Notes: a model not told the origin generated them from the sequence alone. Positions 26,318 to 35,735 are shown, counted from the stretch's first letter. The stretch is DNA of 64,000 bases from Azospirillum sp. 412522 (GCF_019805165.1 NZ_RWIJ01000001.1:248001-312000); one strand, 5' to 3'. Translations and numbers: made by a program.

Positions 26318-28585
26318 TCAAACCGTTTGGCGTTGACGCTGGTCGGACCTGTCCGCCGGGGCGGGCAGGGATGGGGACGGTGGGGTGGCGCCGCCGCTGG
26401 CATTGGCACCGCCGCCGTGGCGGCTCATTTCGCGCAGGCCCGCCACGTCCAGGATCAGGGCGACCCGGCCGTCGCCGAGGATGGTCGCGGCGGCGACGCC
26501 GTCCAGCCGGCGGAAATTGGCTTCCAGGCTCTTGATGACGACCTGCTGCTGCCCCAGCACTTCGTCCACCACGAGGCCGAGGCGGGAACCGTCCTCCGTC
26601 TCCACCAGCACGACCAGCCCCCTGGTGGCGTCGTCGATGGCCTTGGGAATGCCGAACAGCCGGTGCAGGTGGACGAGCCGGACATACTCGCCGCGGGCCA
26701 TCATGACGTCGCACTTGTTGACCAACCCATGCAGGTCGGCCGGCTTGGGGCGGAGGCTTTCCACGATGTTGGTCAGCGGCAGGACGAAGCGCTCCTCCCC
26801 CACCGAGATCACCATGCCGTCCAGCACCGCCAGCGTCAGCGGCAGCGACAGGACGAAGCGCGAGCCTTCGCCCGGCGTCGAATAGACGCCGATGCGGCCG
26901 CCCAGGCTGGAGATGTTCCGCCGCACCACGTCCATGCCGACGCCGCGGCCGGACAGGTTCGACACCTGATCGGCGGTGGAGAAGCCGGGCAGGAAGATCA
27001 GGTTGTCGATCTCCTCGTCCGACAGGCTGGAGCCCGGCTGGACCAGCCCCTTCTCGATCGCCTTGGACAGAACCTTGGCGCGGTTGATGCCGCGACCGTC
27101 GTCGGTCACCTCGATCACGATGCGGCCGGACCGGTGGGCGGCCGACAGATGCACGGTGCCGGCGCGCGGCTTGCCGACACGTTCGCGCTCCTCGGGGCCT
27201 TCCAGCCCATGGTCGATGGAGTTGCGGATCATATGGGTCAGCGGATCGACGAGGTTCTCCACCACCGTCTTGTCGACCTCCGTCGTCTCGCCGGTGGTTA
27301 CCAGCATCACCTCCTTGCCGGTGACGGCGGCGCATTCGCGCACCAGCCGCGGCATGCGGGAGAAGACGCTGGAGACCGGCTGGGCGCGGATCGACATCAC
27401 GCTCTCGCGCAGCTCGCGGGTATGCTGTGCAAGGCTTTCCAGCCCTTCCAGCAGCTCCTGGAACTGGCCGGGCGGCAGGTCGCGCAGATGTTCCGCGATC
27501 ATCGCCTGGGTGATGACCATCTCGCCGACCATGTTGACCAGCCGGTCGATCTTGTCGAGATCGACGCGGATGGTATGGGTGGCCGGTCCGGCATGATCGC
27601 CACCGGCGGCAGCCCCATTCGTCCGCTTGGCGCCGTCGCCAGGCTTCGCCGAACCGGAGGTGGTGGCGGCCGGTGTGCTCGGCGGAGCCGCGGGGGCGGT
27701 CGGAACGGGGGCTGTCTGGAAAACCGGGGCGGGTTCCGCCGGCGGGATGACCGCGGGCGGCGGGGCTTCGGCGCTGATGCGGATGTCGCAGTCGTCGGCG
27801 ACGAACTCGAACACGTCGTCGATCCGGGCACGGTCGACCTGCGGGTCGGCCAGCAGCGTCACCGTCCAGGACAGGTGCAGCAGCTCGGCGTCGAGGTCGC
27901 GCAGGGACGGCAGCTTGTCCAGGTGGCAGACCACCTCCGCCTCGCCCAGCCGGCGCAGGGCGCGCAGCATGTAGGTCGGCTCGTTGCCGGACAGCAGCAG
28001 CTCGGCCTTCGGGCGGAAGACGATGGTCCAGCGGATCTTTCCATCAGGAGTTGCGCCGCTGATGGGAGGAGGGGGCGGGTCGTCGCGGGCGGCCTGGATG
28101 GCGGCCAGCGCGTCGCCGAAGATGCCGGCCTCGTCATCCTCGTCGTCAGGGTGGAGCGTGGCGGGCGGCGGGATGGCGGGCTCGTCCGCAGGCTCCTCCG
28201 CCCTGCCGAGGAAACGGCGCAGCGCCGTGACGGTGTCGTCGGTGGTGCCGGCGGGCGCCTCGGTCTCGTCGGCGGCATGGGCCAGCAGGCGGGCCAGCAC
28301 GTCGTTGGCGCGGATCAGCGTGTCGACAAGCCTCGTGGTGACCGGGATTTCGGCGTTGCGCACACCGTCCATCACCGTTTCGAATTCATGCGCGAAGGCG
28401 ACGAGGTCGTTGAAGCCGAAGGCGCCGCCGCCGCCCTTGATCGAATGGACGGCGCGGAAGATCGCGTTCACCTCGTCCATGTCGATCTCGCCGGGGGCGA
28501 GACGCAGCAGTCCGGCCTCGGCGACCGCCAGGAGTTCGGCGCTCTCGTCGAAGTAGGTCTGCTTGAAGCGGCTGAGATCGTCCAC
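26318..28585 (-). CDS. cheA: Chemotaxis histidine kinase CheA
   Basis: 755 aa. P1 phosphotransfer domain with His47 in AVHSIKGGGG; a long variable region with Ala/Pro-rich stretches (residues about 100-350) holds a possible response-regulator docking domain (KAELLLSGNEPTYMLRALRRLG); then dimerisation, ATPase (DPLTHMIRNSIDHGLE N-box, VTDDGRGIN, GRGVGMDVVRR) and a CheW-like regulatory domain. Autophosphorylates and passes phosphate to CheY, CheB and, plausibly here, the receivers on the PP2C proteins. Full-length. Confidence 0.96.
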   Translation of the reverse strand: MDDLSRFKQTYFDESAELLAVAEAGLLRLAPGEIDMDEVNAIFRAVHSIKGGGGAFGFNDLVAFAHEFETVMDGVRNAEIPVTTRLVDTLIRANDVLARLLAHAADETEAPAGTTDDTVTALRRFLGRAEEPADEPAIPPPATLHPDDEDDEAGIFGDALAAIQAARDDPPPPPISGATPDGKIRWTIVFRPKAELLLSGNEPTYMLRALRRLGEAEVVCHLDKLPSLRDLDAELLHLSWTVTLLADPQVDRARIDDVFEFVADDCDIRISAEAPPPAVIPPAEPAPVFQTAPVPTAPAAPPSTPAATTSGSAKPGDGAKRTNGAAAGGDHAGPATHTIRVDLDKIDRLVNMVGEMVITQAMIAEHLRDLPPGQFQELLEGLESLAQHTRELRESVMSIRAQPVSSVFSRMPRLVRECAAVTGKEVMLVTTGETTEVDKTVVENLVDPLTHMIRNSIDHGLEGPEERERVGKPRAGTVHLSAAHRSGRIVIEVTDDGRGINRAKVLSKAIEKGLVQPGSSLSDEEIDNLIFLPGFSTADQVSNLSGRGVGMDVVRRNISSLGGRIGVYSTPGEGSRFVLSLPLTLAVLDGMVISVGEERFVLPLTNIVESLRPKPADLHGLVNKCDVMMARGEYVRLVHLHRLFGIPKAIDDATRGLVVLVETEDGSRLGLVVDEVLGQQQVVIKSLEANFRRLDGVAAATILGDGRVALILDVAGLREMSRHGGGANASGGATPPSPSLPAPADRSDQRQRQTV

Positions 28586-28619
28586 GGCTGTCGCCCTCCC
28601 TTGCGCTGACGGCTTGCGG

Positions 28620-28985
28620 TCAGCCGCAGACCTTCTGCACCACCGACACCAGCTTGTCGGGGTTGAAGGGCTTCACGATCCAGCCGGTGGCGCCGGCGGC
28701 GCGGCCTTCGGACTTCTTGCTCTCGTCCGCTTCGGTGGTCAGCATCAGGATCGGCAGGGTGCGGTGGGCCGGGATGGCGCGCAGCCTGCGGATCAGGGTC
28801 AGCCCGTCCATCACCGGCATGTTCAGGTCGGTGATGACCAGATCCACTTTCGTTGTGGCGATGGCGGTCATCGCCTGCTGGCCGTCGGCGGCCTCGACCA
28901 CCTCATAGCCGGCGCCCCGCAGGGTGAAGGACACCATGTCGCGCATCGTGCGCGAGTCATCCACCGTCATCACTTTCTTCTTCAC
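28620..28985 (-). CDS. cheY: Chemotaxis response regulator CheY
   Basis: 121 aa single receiver: Asp9/Asp10, phospho-acceptor Asp53 (ITDLNMPVMDG), Thr in LTTEAD, Lys in IVKPF. The GTG start at 28985 has GGAG six bases upstream and overlaps the STAS stop as GTGA; an ATG at 28997 is possible but lacks a ribosome site. Without a DNA-binding or enzymatic domain it acts by protein contact: flagellar motor, or another output. Confidence 0.93.
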   Translation of the reverse strand: MKKKVMTVDDSRTMRDMVSFTLRGAGYEVVEAADGQQAMTAIATTKVDLVITDLNMPVMDGLTLIRRLRAIPAHRTLPILMLTTEADESKKSEGRAAGATGWIVKPFNPDKLVSVVQKVCG

Positions 28986-29296
28986 GCTCGGCTCCATTGC
29001 TTCAGCCAGCCGGCGAGCCCGAGATCCTCGCAGGCTTCGGCGAGGATCTCGGACGGGCGCAGAATGGCGAAGGAAATTCCCTGTTCCGCGGCATCGCGGG
29101 CGGCGACGACCAGCGCCTGGATGCAGGCGGCGCTGAGGCGCTCCACCGCGTCCGCCTGGACGGTGACATCCGCCGACGCCTTGAAGGCGGCGCGCAGGCT
29201 GTCCAGCAGAGGTTGCGCCATCGGCAAGTCGAGGTCGCTTGGCAGGCCCAGGCGAATGCGCCCGTCATCGCCTTCCGTCCACTTGATCAGCGACAC
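28982..29296 (-). CDS. STAS-domain protein, first gene of the che operon
   Basis: 104 aa. Weak STAS fold: strands around DVTVQADAVERLSAACIQALVVAARDA. Ser55 occupies the phospho-site position but the usual preceding Asp is Leu, so it may be a non-canonical or scaffold STAS of the kind seen at the head of some chemosensory operons. GTG start with GGAGGGG five bases upstream. It is separate in sequence from the STAS protein at 18908 and brackets the far end of the same operon. Confidence 0.82.
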   Translation of the reverse strand: MSLIKWTEGDDGRIRLGLPSDLDLPMAQPLLDSLRAAFKASADVTVQADAVERLSAACIQALVVAARDAAEQGISFAILRPSEILAEACEDLGLAGWLKQWSRA

Positions 29297-29469
29297 GCCA
29301 CCCCTCCGTCCAAAGCCGGCCCGCTCCTGCGCATTCCGGTTGCAGGAGCGACGTTGCCAGAAGGCGTCTCAAGGATTCGTTAAGCCGAAAGTCGTGGAGG
29401 AAAAGCGGGGCTCCCGAAAGTTGGGGATAACCGCAGTCAAATTTGGGACATGGGGCTGGGGGAGGCCGA

Positions 29470-29961
29470 TCAACCCTCCAGCCGGGCGATCAGCGGCCGG
29501 AATTCAGCCAGCACCGATTCGTAGACCGGCCGTTTGAAGGCGACGATCAGGCCCGGCAGCTCTTCCGCGTCGATCCATTTCCAGGCGTCGAATTCCGGAT
29601 GGTCGGTGTCGAGCCGGATGTCGGTCTCGTCGCCCGTGAAGCGGGCCAGCATCCACATCTGCTCCTGCCCGCGCCAGCGGCCCTTCCACACCTTGCCCAG
29701 CAGATCGTCGGGCAGGTCGTAGCGGTGGGGGGCGGCGGTCATGGCGATGAACTCGGCCTTTGCGGTACCGATCTCCTCCTCCAGTTCACGGAAGGCGGCG
29801 GTGCGGGCATCCTCGCCATCGTCGATGCCGCCTTGGGGCATCTGCCAGTCGGCCTCCGACCCGCAGCGCTTGGCGACGAACACCTCGCCGCGGTCGTTCA
29901 GCAGCATGATCCCGACGCAGGGGCGGTAGGGCAAAGTATTGCGGTCGATGGTGGCGGTCAT
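29470..29961 (-). CDS. rppH: RNA pyrophosphohydrolase RppH
   Basis: 163 aa. NUDIX box [20 protein letters not shown] is intact, with [21 protein letters not shown] and WQMPQGGID typical of the RppH/IalA group. It converts 5'-triphosphate mRNA ends to monophosphate, opening them to RNase E. The ATG at 29961 follows GGAG; 20 bases after the TSUP permease stop, same strand. In many relatives rppH lies beside ctpA and yibQ, which here are 8 kb away in opposite orientation. Confidence 0.93.
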   Translation of the reverse strand: MTATIDRNTLPYRPCVGIMLLNDRGEVFVAKRCGSEADWQMPQGGIDDGEDARTAAFRELEEEIGTAKAEFIAMTAAPHRYDLPDDLLGKVWKGRWRGQEQMWMLARFTGDETDIRLDTDHPEFDAWKWIDAEELPGLIVAFKRPVYESVLAEFRPLIARLEG

Positions 29962-29981
29962 GCCGGCGGACTCCGTTCGGG

Positions 29982-30725
29982 TCAGACTTTCGTGACGAAG
30001 AAATAGACGGTCATCGCCGCCCCCACCAGGATCACCAGCTTGCGCAGGACCGGCGGCGGGATGCGGCGGGCGACCGAGGCGCCGGCATAGCCGCCGGCCA
30101 TGGCGGCGACCAGCATGACCAGCGCCTCCGTCCAATAGACGGCCCCGCCGGCGACGAAGGCCGCCACCGCCACCGCGTTCAGGCAGCCGGAGACCAGCGA
30201 CTTCAGCCCGTTCATCGCATGCAGGTCGGTCAGGCCGAAGACGCCGAGCGTCGCCAGGATCAGGATGCCGATGCCGCCGCCGAAATAGCCGCCATAGACG
30301 GCGATCAGGAATTGCACGGCCAGTACCGTGCCGTGGCCGATGGTGACGTTGCGGCGGACCCAGGCCGACGCCGTCGGGCCGATGGCGAACAGCAGCGTCG
30401 CGAACAGCAGCAGCCAGGGCACGATGGTTTCGAAGATCCGCTGCGGTGTCCACAGCAGAAGCAAGGCGCCCAGCAGTCCGCCGACCAGGCTGATGCCGAG
30501 GAAGGAGGGCAGGTGGATCTCGCGGATGCGGCCCAGCTCCCGCCGGTAGCCGTAGGCGCTGGCCAGTGCACCCGGCGACACCGCGACGGTGCTGGTTGCG
30601 TTGGCGTTCAGCGGCGGCACGCCGGCCAGGATCAGCGCCGGGAAGGTCAGAAAGCTGCCTCCCCCGGCCACGGCGTTCAGCACGCCGGCGAAGAAGGCGG
30701 AGACGATCAGCAGCAGCGTCAGCAT
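29982..30725 (-). CDS. TauE/SafE (TSUP) family permease
   Basis: 247 aa integral membrane protein, about eight hydrophobic segments. Signature phrases are [35 protein letters not shown] at the start and [17 protein letters not shown] in the middle, the duplicated motif of the family. TSUP proteins export sulfite, sulfoacetate or related anions; the substrate is not deducible. Upstream of rppH. Confidence 0.9.
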   Translation of the reverse strand: MLTLLLIVSAFFAGVLNAVAGGGSFLTFPALILAGVPPLNANATSTVAVSPGALASAYGYRRELGRIREIHLPSFLGISLVGGLLGALLLLWTPQRIFETIVPWLLLFATLLFAIGPTASAWVRRNVTIGHGTVLAVQFLIAVYGGYFGGGIGILILATLGVFGLTDLHAMNGLKSLVSGCLNAVAVAAFVAGGAVYWTEALVMLVAAMAGGYAGASVARRIPPPVLRKLVILVGAAMTVYFFVTKV

Positions 30726-30890
30726 GTCACCTTACCCGAAGACCTTGCCCGGCAGGGACCGGCGCGTTGCGTTTTGCACGCGTCCGCCCATACCGCAGCG
30801 CCGAAGTCCCACACCCGCGCGGCTTTCGCAACCCCGAACAATTCGTTAAGGTCGTCGTCCCTTCAACGGATAGAGTGTCCGGAGACCTCC

Positions 30891-32165
30891 ATGTCCGCCC
30901 TGCTCGACACCGCCGACGCCCTGCACGACCAGATGATCGCCCTCGGCAGCAAAGCCCGCGCCGCCGCGGCCGCGCTGGCGACCGTGCCAGGACCGTCGAA
31001 GGACCGGGCGTTGAGGGCGGCGGCGGCGGCCATCCGCGCCCGCGCCGGCGAGATCAAGGCCGCCAACGCCGAGGACATGGCGAACGCCCGCGACCTGTCC
31101 GGCCCCATGCGCGAACGGCTGATGCTGGACGACAAGCGCATCGAGGCGATGGCCAAGGGTCTGGAGGACATCGCCGATTTCCCCGATCCCATCGGCGGCG
31201 TCCTGGCCGACTGGACGCGGCCCAACGGCCTGCACATCCAGCGCGTCCGCGTGCCGCTGGGCGTCGTCGGCATCATCTATGAAAGCCGGCCCAACGTGAC
31301 GGCGGATGCCGGCGGCATCTGCCTGAAGTCGGGCAACGCCGCCATCCTGCGTGGCGGGTCTGAGAGCATCCGCTCGTCCCGCGCCATCGCCGCCTGCCTG
31401 GCCCAGGGCCTGCGCGAGGCCGGGCTGCCGGAGACGGCGATCCAACTGGTGCCGACCACCGACCGGGCTGCCGTCGGCCATATGCTGACGATGCGCGATT
31501 ACATCGACGTGATCATCCCGCGCGGGGGCAAGTCGCTGATCCAGCGCATCGCCGACGAGAGCCGGGTGCCGGTCATCAAGCATCTGGACGGCAACTGCCA
31601 CGTCTATGTCGATGCCGCCGCCGACCTGGAGAAGGCGCGCAAGGTGGTGCTGAATGCCAAGATGCGCCGCACCTCCATCTGCGGTGCTGCGGAGACGCTG
31701 CTGGTCGACCGCGCCATCGCCGACAAGGCACTGCCGCTGCTGGTGAAGGATCTGCTGGATGCCGGCTGCGCGGTGCGCGGCGACGCGGCGGCCCGGGCGG
31801 TTGACCCGCGGGTGACGGCGGTGGCGCCGGAGGATTGGGACACCGAGTATCTCGACGCCGTCATCGCCTGCGGCGTGGTGGACGGGGTGGATGGCGCCAT
31901 CGACCATATCAACGCCCACAGCTCCCACCACACCGAATCGATCCTGACCGAGGATCCGGCGGTGGCCGAGCGCTTCCTGTCCCGCGTGGACAGCGGCATC
32001 GTGCTGTGGAACGCCTCGACCCAGTTCGCCGACGGCGGCGAGTTCGGCATGGGGGCGGAGATCGGCATCTCCACCGACAAGTTCCATGCCCGAGGCCCGG
32101 TGGGGGCCGAGCAGTTGACCAGCTACAAATATGTCGTGCGCGGCGATGGCCAGACGCGGCCTTAA
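30891..32165 (+). CDS. proA: Glutamate-5-semialdehyde dehydrogenase (gamma-glutamyl phosphate reductase)
   Basis: 424 aa. ALDH-like fold with the ProA-specific blocks [44 protein letters not shown], catalytic Cys264 in [10 protein letters not shown], and [25 protein letters not shown]. Reduces gamma-glutamyl phosphate to the semialdehyde with NADPH in proline synthesis. ATG with GGAG six bases upstream. Its usual partner proB is at 40.4-41.6 kb on the other strand, an arrangement discussed under findings. Confidence 0.97.
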   Translation: MSALLDTADALHDQMIALGSKARAAAAALATVPGPSKDRALRAAAAAIRARAGEIKAANAEDMANARDLSGPMRERLMLDDKRIEAMAKGLEDIADFPDPIGGVLADWTRPNGLHIQRVRVPLGVVGIIYESRPNVTADAGGICLKSGNAAILRGGSESIRSSRAIAACLAQGLREAGLPETAIQLVPTTDRAAVGHMLTMRDYIDVIIPRGGKSLIQRIADESRVPVIKHLDGNCHVYVDAAADLEKARKVVLNAKMRRTSICGAAETLLVDRAIADKALPLLVKDLLDAGCAVRGDAAARAVDPRVTAVAPEDWDTEYLDAVIACGVVDGVDGAIDHINAHSSHHTESILTEDPAVAERFLSRVDSGIVLWNASTQFADGGEFGMGAEIGISTDKFHARGPVGAEQLTSYKYVVRGDGQTRP

Positions 32166-32190
32166 GACCGACCCTCTCCCTTCCATCGGA

Positions 32191-32295
32191 ACCCTCTCCC
32201 CCCCGGGGAGAGGGCTGGGTGAGGGGGTTCCGTCTGCCGAACGATCCTCGAAACGCGTCCCCGTCACCCAACCCTCTCCCCGGGGGGCAGAGGGT
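32191..32295. repeat. Palindromic G/C-rich intergenic repeat, copy 1 (between proA and nadD)
   Basis: ACCCTCTCCCCCCCGGGG with AGAGGGCTGGGTGAGGGGG at the left, and at the right the inverted counterpart CACCCAACCCTCTCCCC GGGGGGCAGAGGG. Each half is itself a hairpin (CCCTCTCCCC/GGGGAGAGGG) and the two halves are inverted to one another. A second copy of the same element is at 35572. Confidence 0.8.
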
Positions 32296-32307
32296 AACCG
32301 CTCTGGG

Positions 32308-32937
32308 TTGAAGTCGGGGACAGATCGCGCGCCCCACCTCTATTCCGGTCCGCTCTACGCCGGCCTCACCATCGGGATCCTCGGCGGGTCGTTCAATCCG
32401 GCTCATGCCGGGCACCGGCACATCAGCCTGTTCGCGTTGAAGGCGCTCGGCCTCGACCGCGTCTGGTGGATGGTCAGCCCGCAGAACCCGCTGAAGTCCG
32501 CCGCCGGCATGGCGTCGCTGCCCGAGCGGCTGGCGGAGGCGCGGGCCGTCGCCGCCCATCCCGGCATCGAAGTGACGGCGATCGAGACCGCGCTCGGCAC
32601 CCGCTTCACCGCCGACACGCTGGCGAAGCTTCAGCGCCGCTTTCCAAAAACCCGCTTCGTCTGGCTGATGGGGGCGGACAATCTGCGGCAAATTCCGCGC
32701 TGGAAGCACTGGACTCGAATCTTCGACTCGGTGGCCGTTGCGGTTTTCGCCCGTCCAACCTATTCTCTTGGTGCGTTGAGCGGCCAGGCCGCCCAGCGCT
32801 TCACCCGTCGGCGGGTGTCGGTGTCTGGGGTAAAAGGGCTGGCGCGCCGCAGGCGGCCGGCCTGGGCGTTCTTACGCAACCCCTTGCACCCGGCCTCGGC
32901 GACGGCGATCCGGCAGGCACGGGCCGCCGGGTCGTGA
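32308..32937 (+). CDS. nadD: Nicotinate-nucleotide adenylyltransferase
   Basis: 209 aa. The nucleotidyltransferase signature IGILGGSFNPAHAGHRHIS with the HxGH His pair is near residue 18; further on WWMVSPQNPLK and FVWLMGADNLRQIPRWKHW are NadD blocks, and the late ATAIRQ sequence corresponds to the usual S(S/A)TxIR motif. Converts nicotinate mononucleotide to deamido-NAD. The best start is TTG at 32308, only 12 bases after the repeat element, with a weak distant GAGGG. Stop overlaps rsfS as GTGA. Confidence 0.93.
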   Translation: MKSGTDRAPHLYSGPLYAGLTIGILGGSFNPAHAGHRHISLFALKALGLDRVWWMVSPQNPLKSAAGMASLPERLAEARAVAAHPGIEVTAIETALGTRFTADTLAKLQRRFPKTRFVWLMGADNLRQIPRWKHWTRIFDSVAVAVFARPTYSLGALSGQAAQRFTRRRVSVSGVKGLARRRRPAWAFLRNPLHPASATAIRQARAAGS

Positions 32938-33380
32938 AACCGTTGCAAGAGGTTGGAGCCATCACCACGCACACCGAAACGGCCGCGACCGCTCCGCGGC
33001 CAGCCGCCGTTCCCCAGATCCTGGAGCCTCAGGACCTGAAGGCGCTCATCCAGGCGTCGCTCGACGCCGACCAGGCGGATGACGTGACCGTCATCGATCT
33101 CGCCGGGAAAACCACCTTCGCCGATTACATGATCGTGGCGTCGGGCCGCAACACGCGGCACATCGCCGCCATGGCGATGAAGCTGGCCGAAAAGCTGAAG
33201 CAGGCCGGCGTCCGCGGCGTCGAGATGGAAGGCATGGCCCAGTGCGACTGGGTGCTGGTCGATGCCGGCGACGTGATCGTCCACCTGTTCAAGCCGGAAG
33301 TCCGGACCTTCTACAACATCGAGAAGATGTGGGGTCTGGAGCTGCCGACGCCGTCGGGCACGGCGCGGCTGAGCGCCTGA
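32934..33380 (+). CDS. rsfS: Ribosome silencing factor RsfS
   Basis: 148 aa. Core matches the family: LIQASLDADQADDVTVIDL, TFADYMIVASGRNTRHIAAMA, DWVLVDAGDVIVHLFKPEVRTFYNIEKMW. Binds uL14 and blocks subunit joining in stationary phase. GTG start overlapping the nadD stop; the N-terminal 30 residues are Thr/Ala-rich and not conserved, so an inner start is conceivable. Confidence 0.94.
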   Translation: MKPLQEVGAITTHTETAATAPRPAAVPQILEPQDLKALIQASLDADQADDVTVIDLAGKTTFADYMIVASGRNTRHIAAMAMKLAEKLKQAGVRGVEMEGMAQCDWVLVDAGDVIVHLFKPEVRTFYNIEKMWGLELPTPSGTARLSA

Positions 33381-33428
33381 CGGGCCGAGAGCGGAAAAGA
33401 GAGCGCAACGAGGGCGGAGGGCCGCATC

Positions 33429-33887
33429 ATGCGTCTGTGGCTCGCCGCCGTCGGGCGGTCGCGGGGCGGACCGACTCGCGACCTGTTCGACGAGTATGTC
33501 GGACGGCTCGTCTGGCCCTTCGCCCTGAAGGAGGTCGAGGTGAAGAAACGCCTCTCCTCCGACGAGTTGAAACGGCAGGAGGCGGAGCTGCTGCTCGCCG
33601 CCGTGCCGGCCGGCGCCATCGTCGTGGCGCTGGACGAACGCGGCAAGGCGCTGCCCAGCGAGGCCTTCGCCGCCAAGATCGGCGACTGGCGCGACCGTGG
33701 CGCCGGCGACCTCGCCTTTCTGATCGGCGGGGCCGACGGCCATGGCGACGCGGTGCGCGCGCGGGCCGACTTCCTGCTGGCCTTCGGGCCGATGACCTGG
33801 CCCCACATGCTGGTGCGCGGCATGCTTGCGGAGCAACTCTATCGCGCCCAACAAATTCTTGCCGGTCACCCCTATCACAGGTCCTGA
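33429..33887 (+). CDS. rlmH: 23S rRNA pseudouridine1915 N3-methyltransferase
   Basis: 152 aa SPOUT methyltransferase. MRLWLAAVGRSRGGPTRDLFDEY opens the protein; the SAM knot is formed by LAFLIGGADGHGD and the C-terminal MTWPHMLVRGMLAEQLYRAQQILAGHPYHR, as in RlmH. It modifies helix 69 of 23S rRNA. Follows rsfS in the usual order. Confidence 0.96.
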   Translation: MRLWLAAVGRSRGGPTRDLFDEYVGRLVWPFALKEVEVKKRLSSDELKRQEAELLLAAVPAGAIVVALDERGKALPSEAFAAKIGDWRDRGAGDLAFLIGGADGHGDAVRARADFLLAFGPMTWPHMLVRGMLAEQLYRAQQILAGHPYHRS

Positions 33888-33977
33888 TTCCGAGCGTCGC
33901 ATCCGGCGCGCGGAAAAGCGCCGGAGCCGAAAAACACGAAACTCCGAGACCACAACCTTTCGAGAAAGGTAAGCGCG

Positions 33978-35540
33978 ATGACCGAGACCAACCGACCCCG
34001 CCCCGTCGTCCTCTGTATCCTGGACGGCTGGGGCTATCGCGAGGAGCGGTCGGACAACGCGATCGCGCTGGGCGACACCCCGAACTGGGACCGCCTGTGG
34101 TCGGCCGAACCGACGGCCTTCCTCGACGCCAGCGAGGAGGAGGTCGGCCTGCCCAAGGGCCAGATGGGCAACTCCGAGGTCGGGCACATGAATCTCGGCG
34201 CCGGCCGGGTCGTCATGCAGGATCTCGTGATGATCGACCATGCCATCGTCGAGGGCGATCTGGAGCGCAACGCCGCGCTGAACGATCTGGTCAAGACGAT
34301 GCACAGGACCGGGGGACGCGTCCATCTGATGGGCCTGCTGTCGCCGGGCGGCGTCCACTCGCACCAGGACCACATCGCGGCGCTGGCCGGCGTGCTGTCG
34401 CGCGAGGGCGTGCCGGTGGCGGTCCATGCCTTCACCGACGGGCGCGACGTTCCGCCGCAGAGCGCCAAGGATCAGGTCGCCGAGTTCATGGCCGACGTCT
34501 TCGAGATGCCGGGCGTCGAGGTGGCGACGGTCATCGGCCGCTATTACGCCATGGACCGCGACAAGCGCTGGGATCGCGTCGCCAAGGCCTATGCCGCGAT
34601 GACCAAGGCGGAGGGCGAGCGCGCCGCCGACCCGATCCAGGCGATCGAGCAGAGCTATGCCGCCGACAAGCATGACGAGTTCATCCTGCCGACGGTGATC
34701 GGCGATTATGCCGGCATGAAGGACGGTGACGCCATCCTGATGGCGAATTTCCGCGCCGACCGCGCCCGCGAGATCCTGGCCGCCTATGTCGAGACGGATT
34801 TCGACGGCTTCCCGGTGGATGGGGGGCCGAAGCTGGCCGCCGTGGTCGGCATGGTCGAATACTCGTCGGCGCTGGCGAAGCTGATGACCACCATCTTTCC
34901 GCCGAAATCCCTGACCAAGGTGCTTGGCGAGGTGGTTTCCGAGGCCGGAATGAAGCAGCTGCGCATCGCCGAGACCGAGAAGTATCCTCACGTCACCTTC
35001 TTCTTCAACGGCGGCGAGGAACGGGTCTATGAGGGAGAGGATCGCATCCTGGTGCCGTCGCCGAAGGTCGCCACATACGATCTCCAGCCGGAGATGTCGG
35101 CGTCCGAGGTGACCGACAAGCTGGTCGGCGCTATCGATTCGGGCAAGTACGACCTGATCGTCGTGAACTTCGCCAACCCCGACATGGTCGGCCACAGCGG
35201 CATGCTCGACGCCGCGATCAAGGCGGTGCAGGCGGTCGATGTCAGCGTCGGCAAGGTAGAGGCCGCGGTGCGCCGCACCGGCGGCACCATGCTGGTCACC
35301 GCCGACCATGGCAATTGCGAGCTGATGAAGGACCCGGAGACCGGCGGCCCGCACACCGCCCACACGCTGGACAAGGTGCCGCTGATCCTGATCAACGGTC
35401 CGGCCGGCGCGCGGATCGAAAGCGGCCGCCTGGCCGACATCGCCCCGACGCTGCTGGACCTGCTGGGGTTGCCCAAGCCGGCGGAGATGACCGGCCGCAA
35501 CCTGCTGGTCCGCACCGCCGCCCGCGCGGCGGCGGAATAA
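33978..35540 (+). CDS. gpmI: 2,3-bisphosphoglycerate-independent phosphoglycerate mutase
   Basis: 520 aa. The alkaline-phosphatase-like metal core is present: CILDGWGYR (Asp16), GQMGNSEVGHMNLGAGR with catalytic Ser66, DGRDVPPQSA, and the late VTADHGNCE. Interconverts 3- and 2-phosphoglycerate using two Mn ions. GAAAGG ribosome site. The tail ends just before the second copy of the palindromic repeat. Confidence 0.97.
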   Translation: MTETNRPRPVVLCILDGWGYREERSDNAIALGDTPNWDRLWSAEPTAFLDASEEEVGLPKGQMGNSEVGHMNLGAGRVVMQDLVMIDHAIVEGDLERNAALNDLVKTMHRTGGRVHLMGLLSPGGVHSHQDHIAALAGVLSREGVPVAVHAFTDGRDVPPQSAKDQVAEFMADVFEMPGVEVATVIGRYYAMDRDKRWDRVAKAYAAMTKAEGERAADPIQAIEQSYAADKHDEFILPTVIGDYAGMKDGDAILMANFRADRAREILAAYVETDFDGFPVDGGPKLAAVVGMVEYSSALAKLMTTIFPPKSLTKVLGEVVSEAGMKQLRIAETEKYPHVTFFFNGGEERVYEGEDRILVPSPKVATYDLQPEMSASEVTDKLVGAIDSGKYDLIVVNFANPDMVGHSGMLDAAIKAVQAVDVSVGKVEAAVRRTGGTMLVTADHGNCELMKDPETGGPHTAHTLDKVPLILINGPAGARIESGRLADIAPTLLDLLGLPKPAEMTGRNLLVRTAARAAAE

Positions 35541-35571
35541 CGGATGGCGCCCCTCCCCTTTGTGCCGTATT

Positions 35572-35716
35572 CCCCCTCTCCCCCCCGGGGAGAGGGTCGG
35601 GGTGAGGGGGGCACGTGGCGCGGAGTCGCGAAAGAATGGGGGCGTAGCTCGGCTTTTCGACCTACATCCCGCAATGGATCCCCCTCACCCAGCCCTCTCC
35701 CCGGGGGGGAGAGGGT
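35572..35716. repeat. Palindromic G/C-rich intergenic repeat, copy 2 (between gpmI and envC)
   Basis: Same design as copy 1: CCCCTCTCCCCCCCGGGG with AGAGGGTCGGGGTGAGGGGG on the left and the inverted CCCCTCACCCAGCCCTCTCC with CCGGGGGGGAGAGGG on the right; the spacer (about 75 bases) differs from copy 1. Probably also ends gpmI transcription by its hairpins. Confidence 0.8.
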
Positions 35717-35735
35717 ATACGGGGCGGGAGAGGGG

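Noticed and set aside
25811..28609. 932-codon open frame on the plus strand
   Set aside because: Antisense to cheA and cheW, both clear by motifs.
28620..28997. ATG 28997 as the CheY start
   Set aside because: No ribosome site; GTG 28985 has GGAG at six bases and overlaps the STAS stop.
32191..35716. Possible CRISPR array from repeated G/C-rich units
   Set aside because: Only two units 3.3 kb apart, palindromic and lacking regular spacers; no cas genes.
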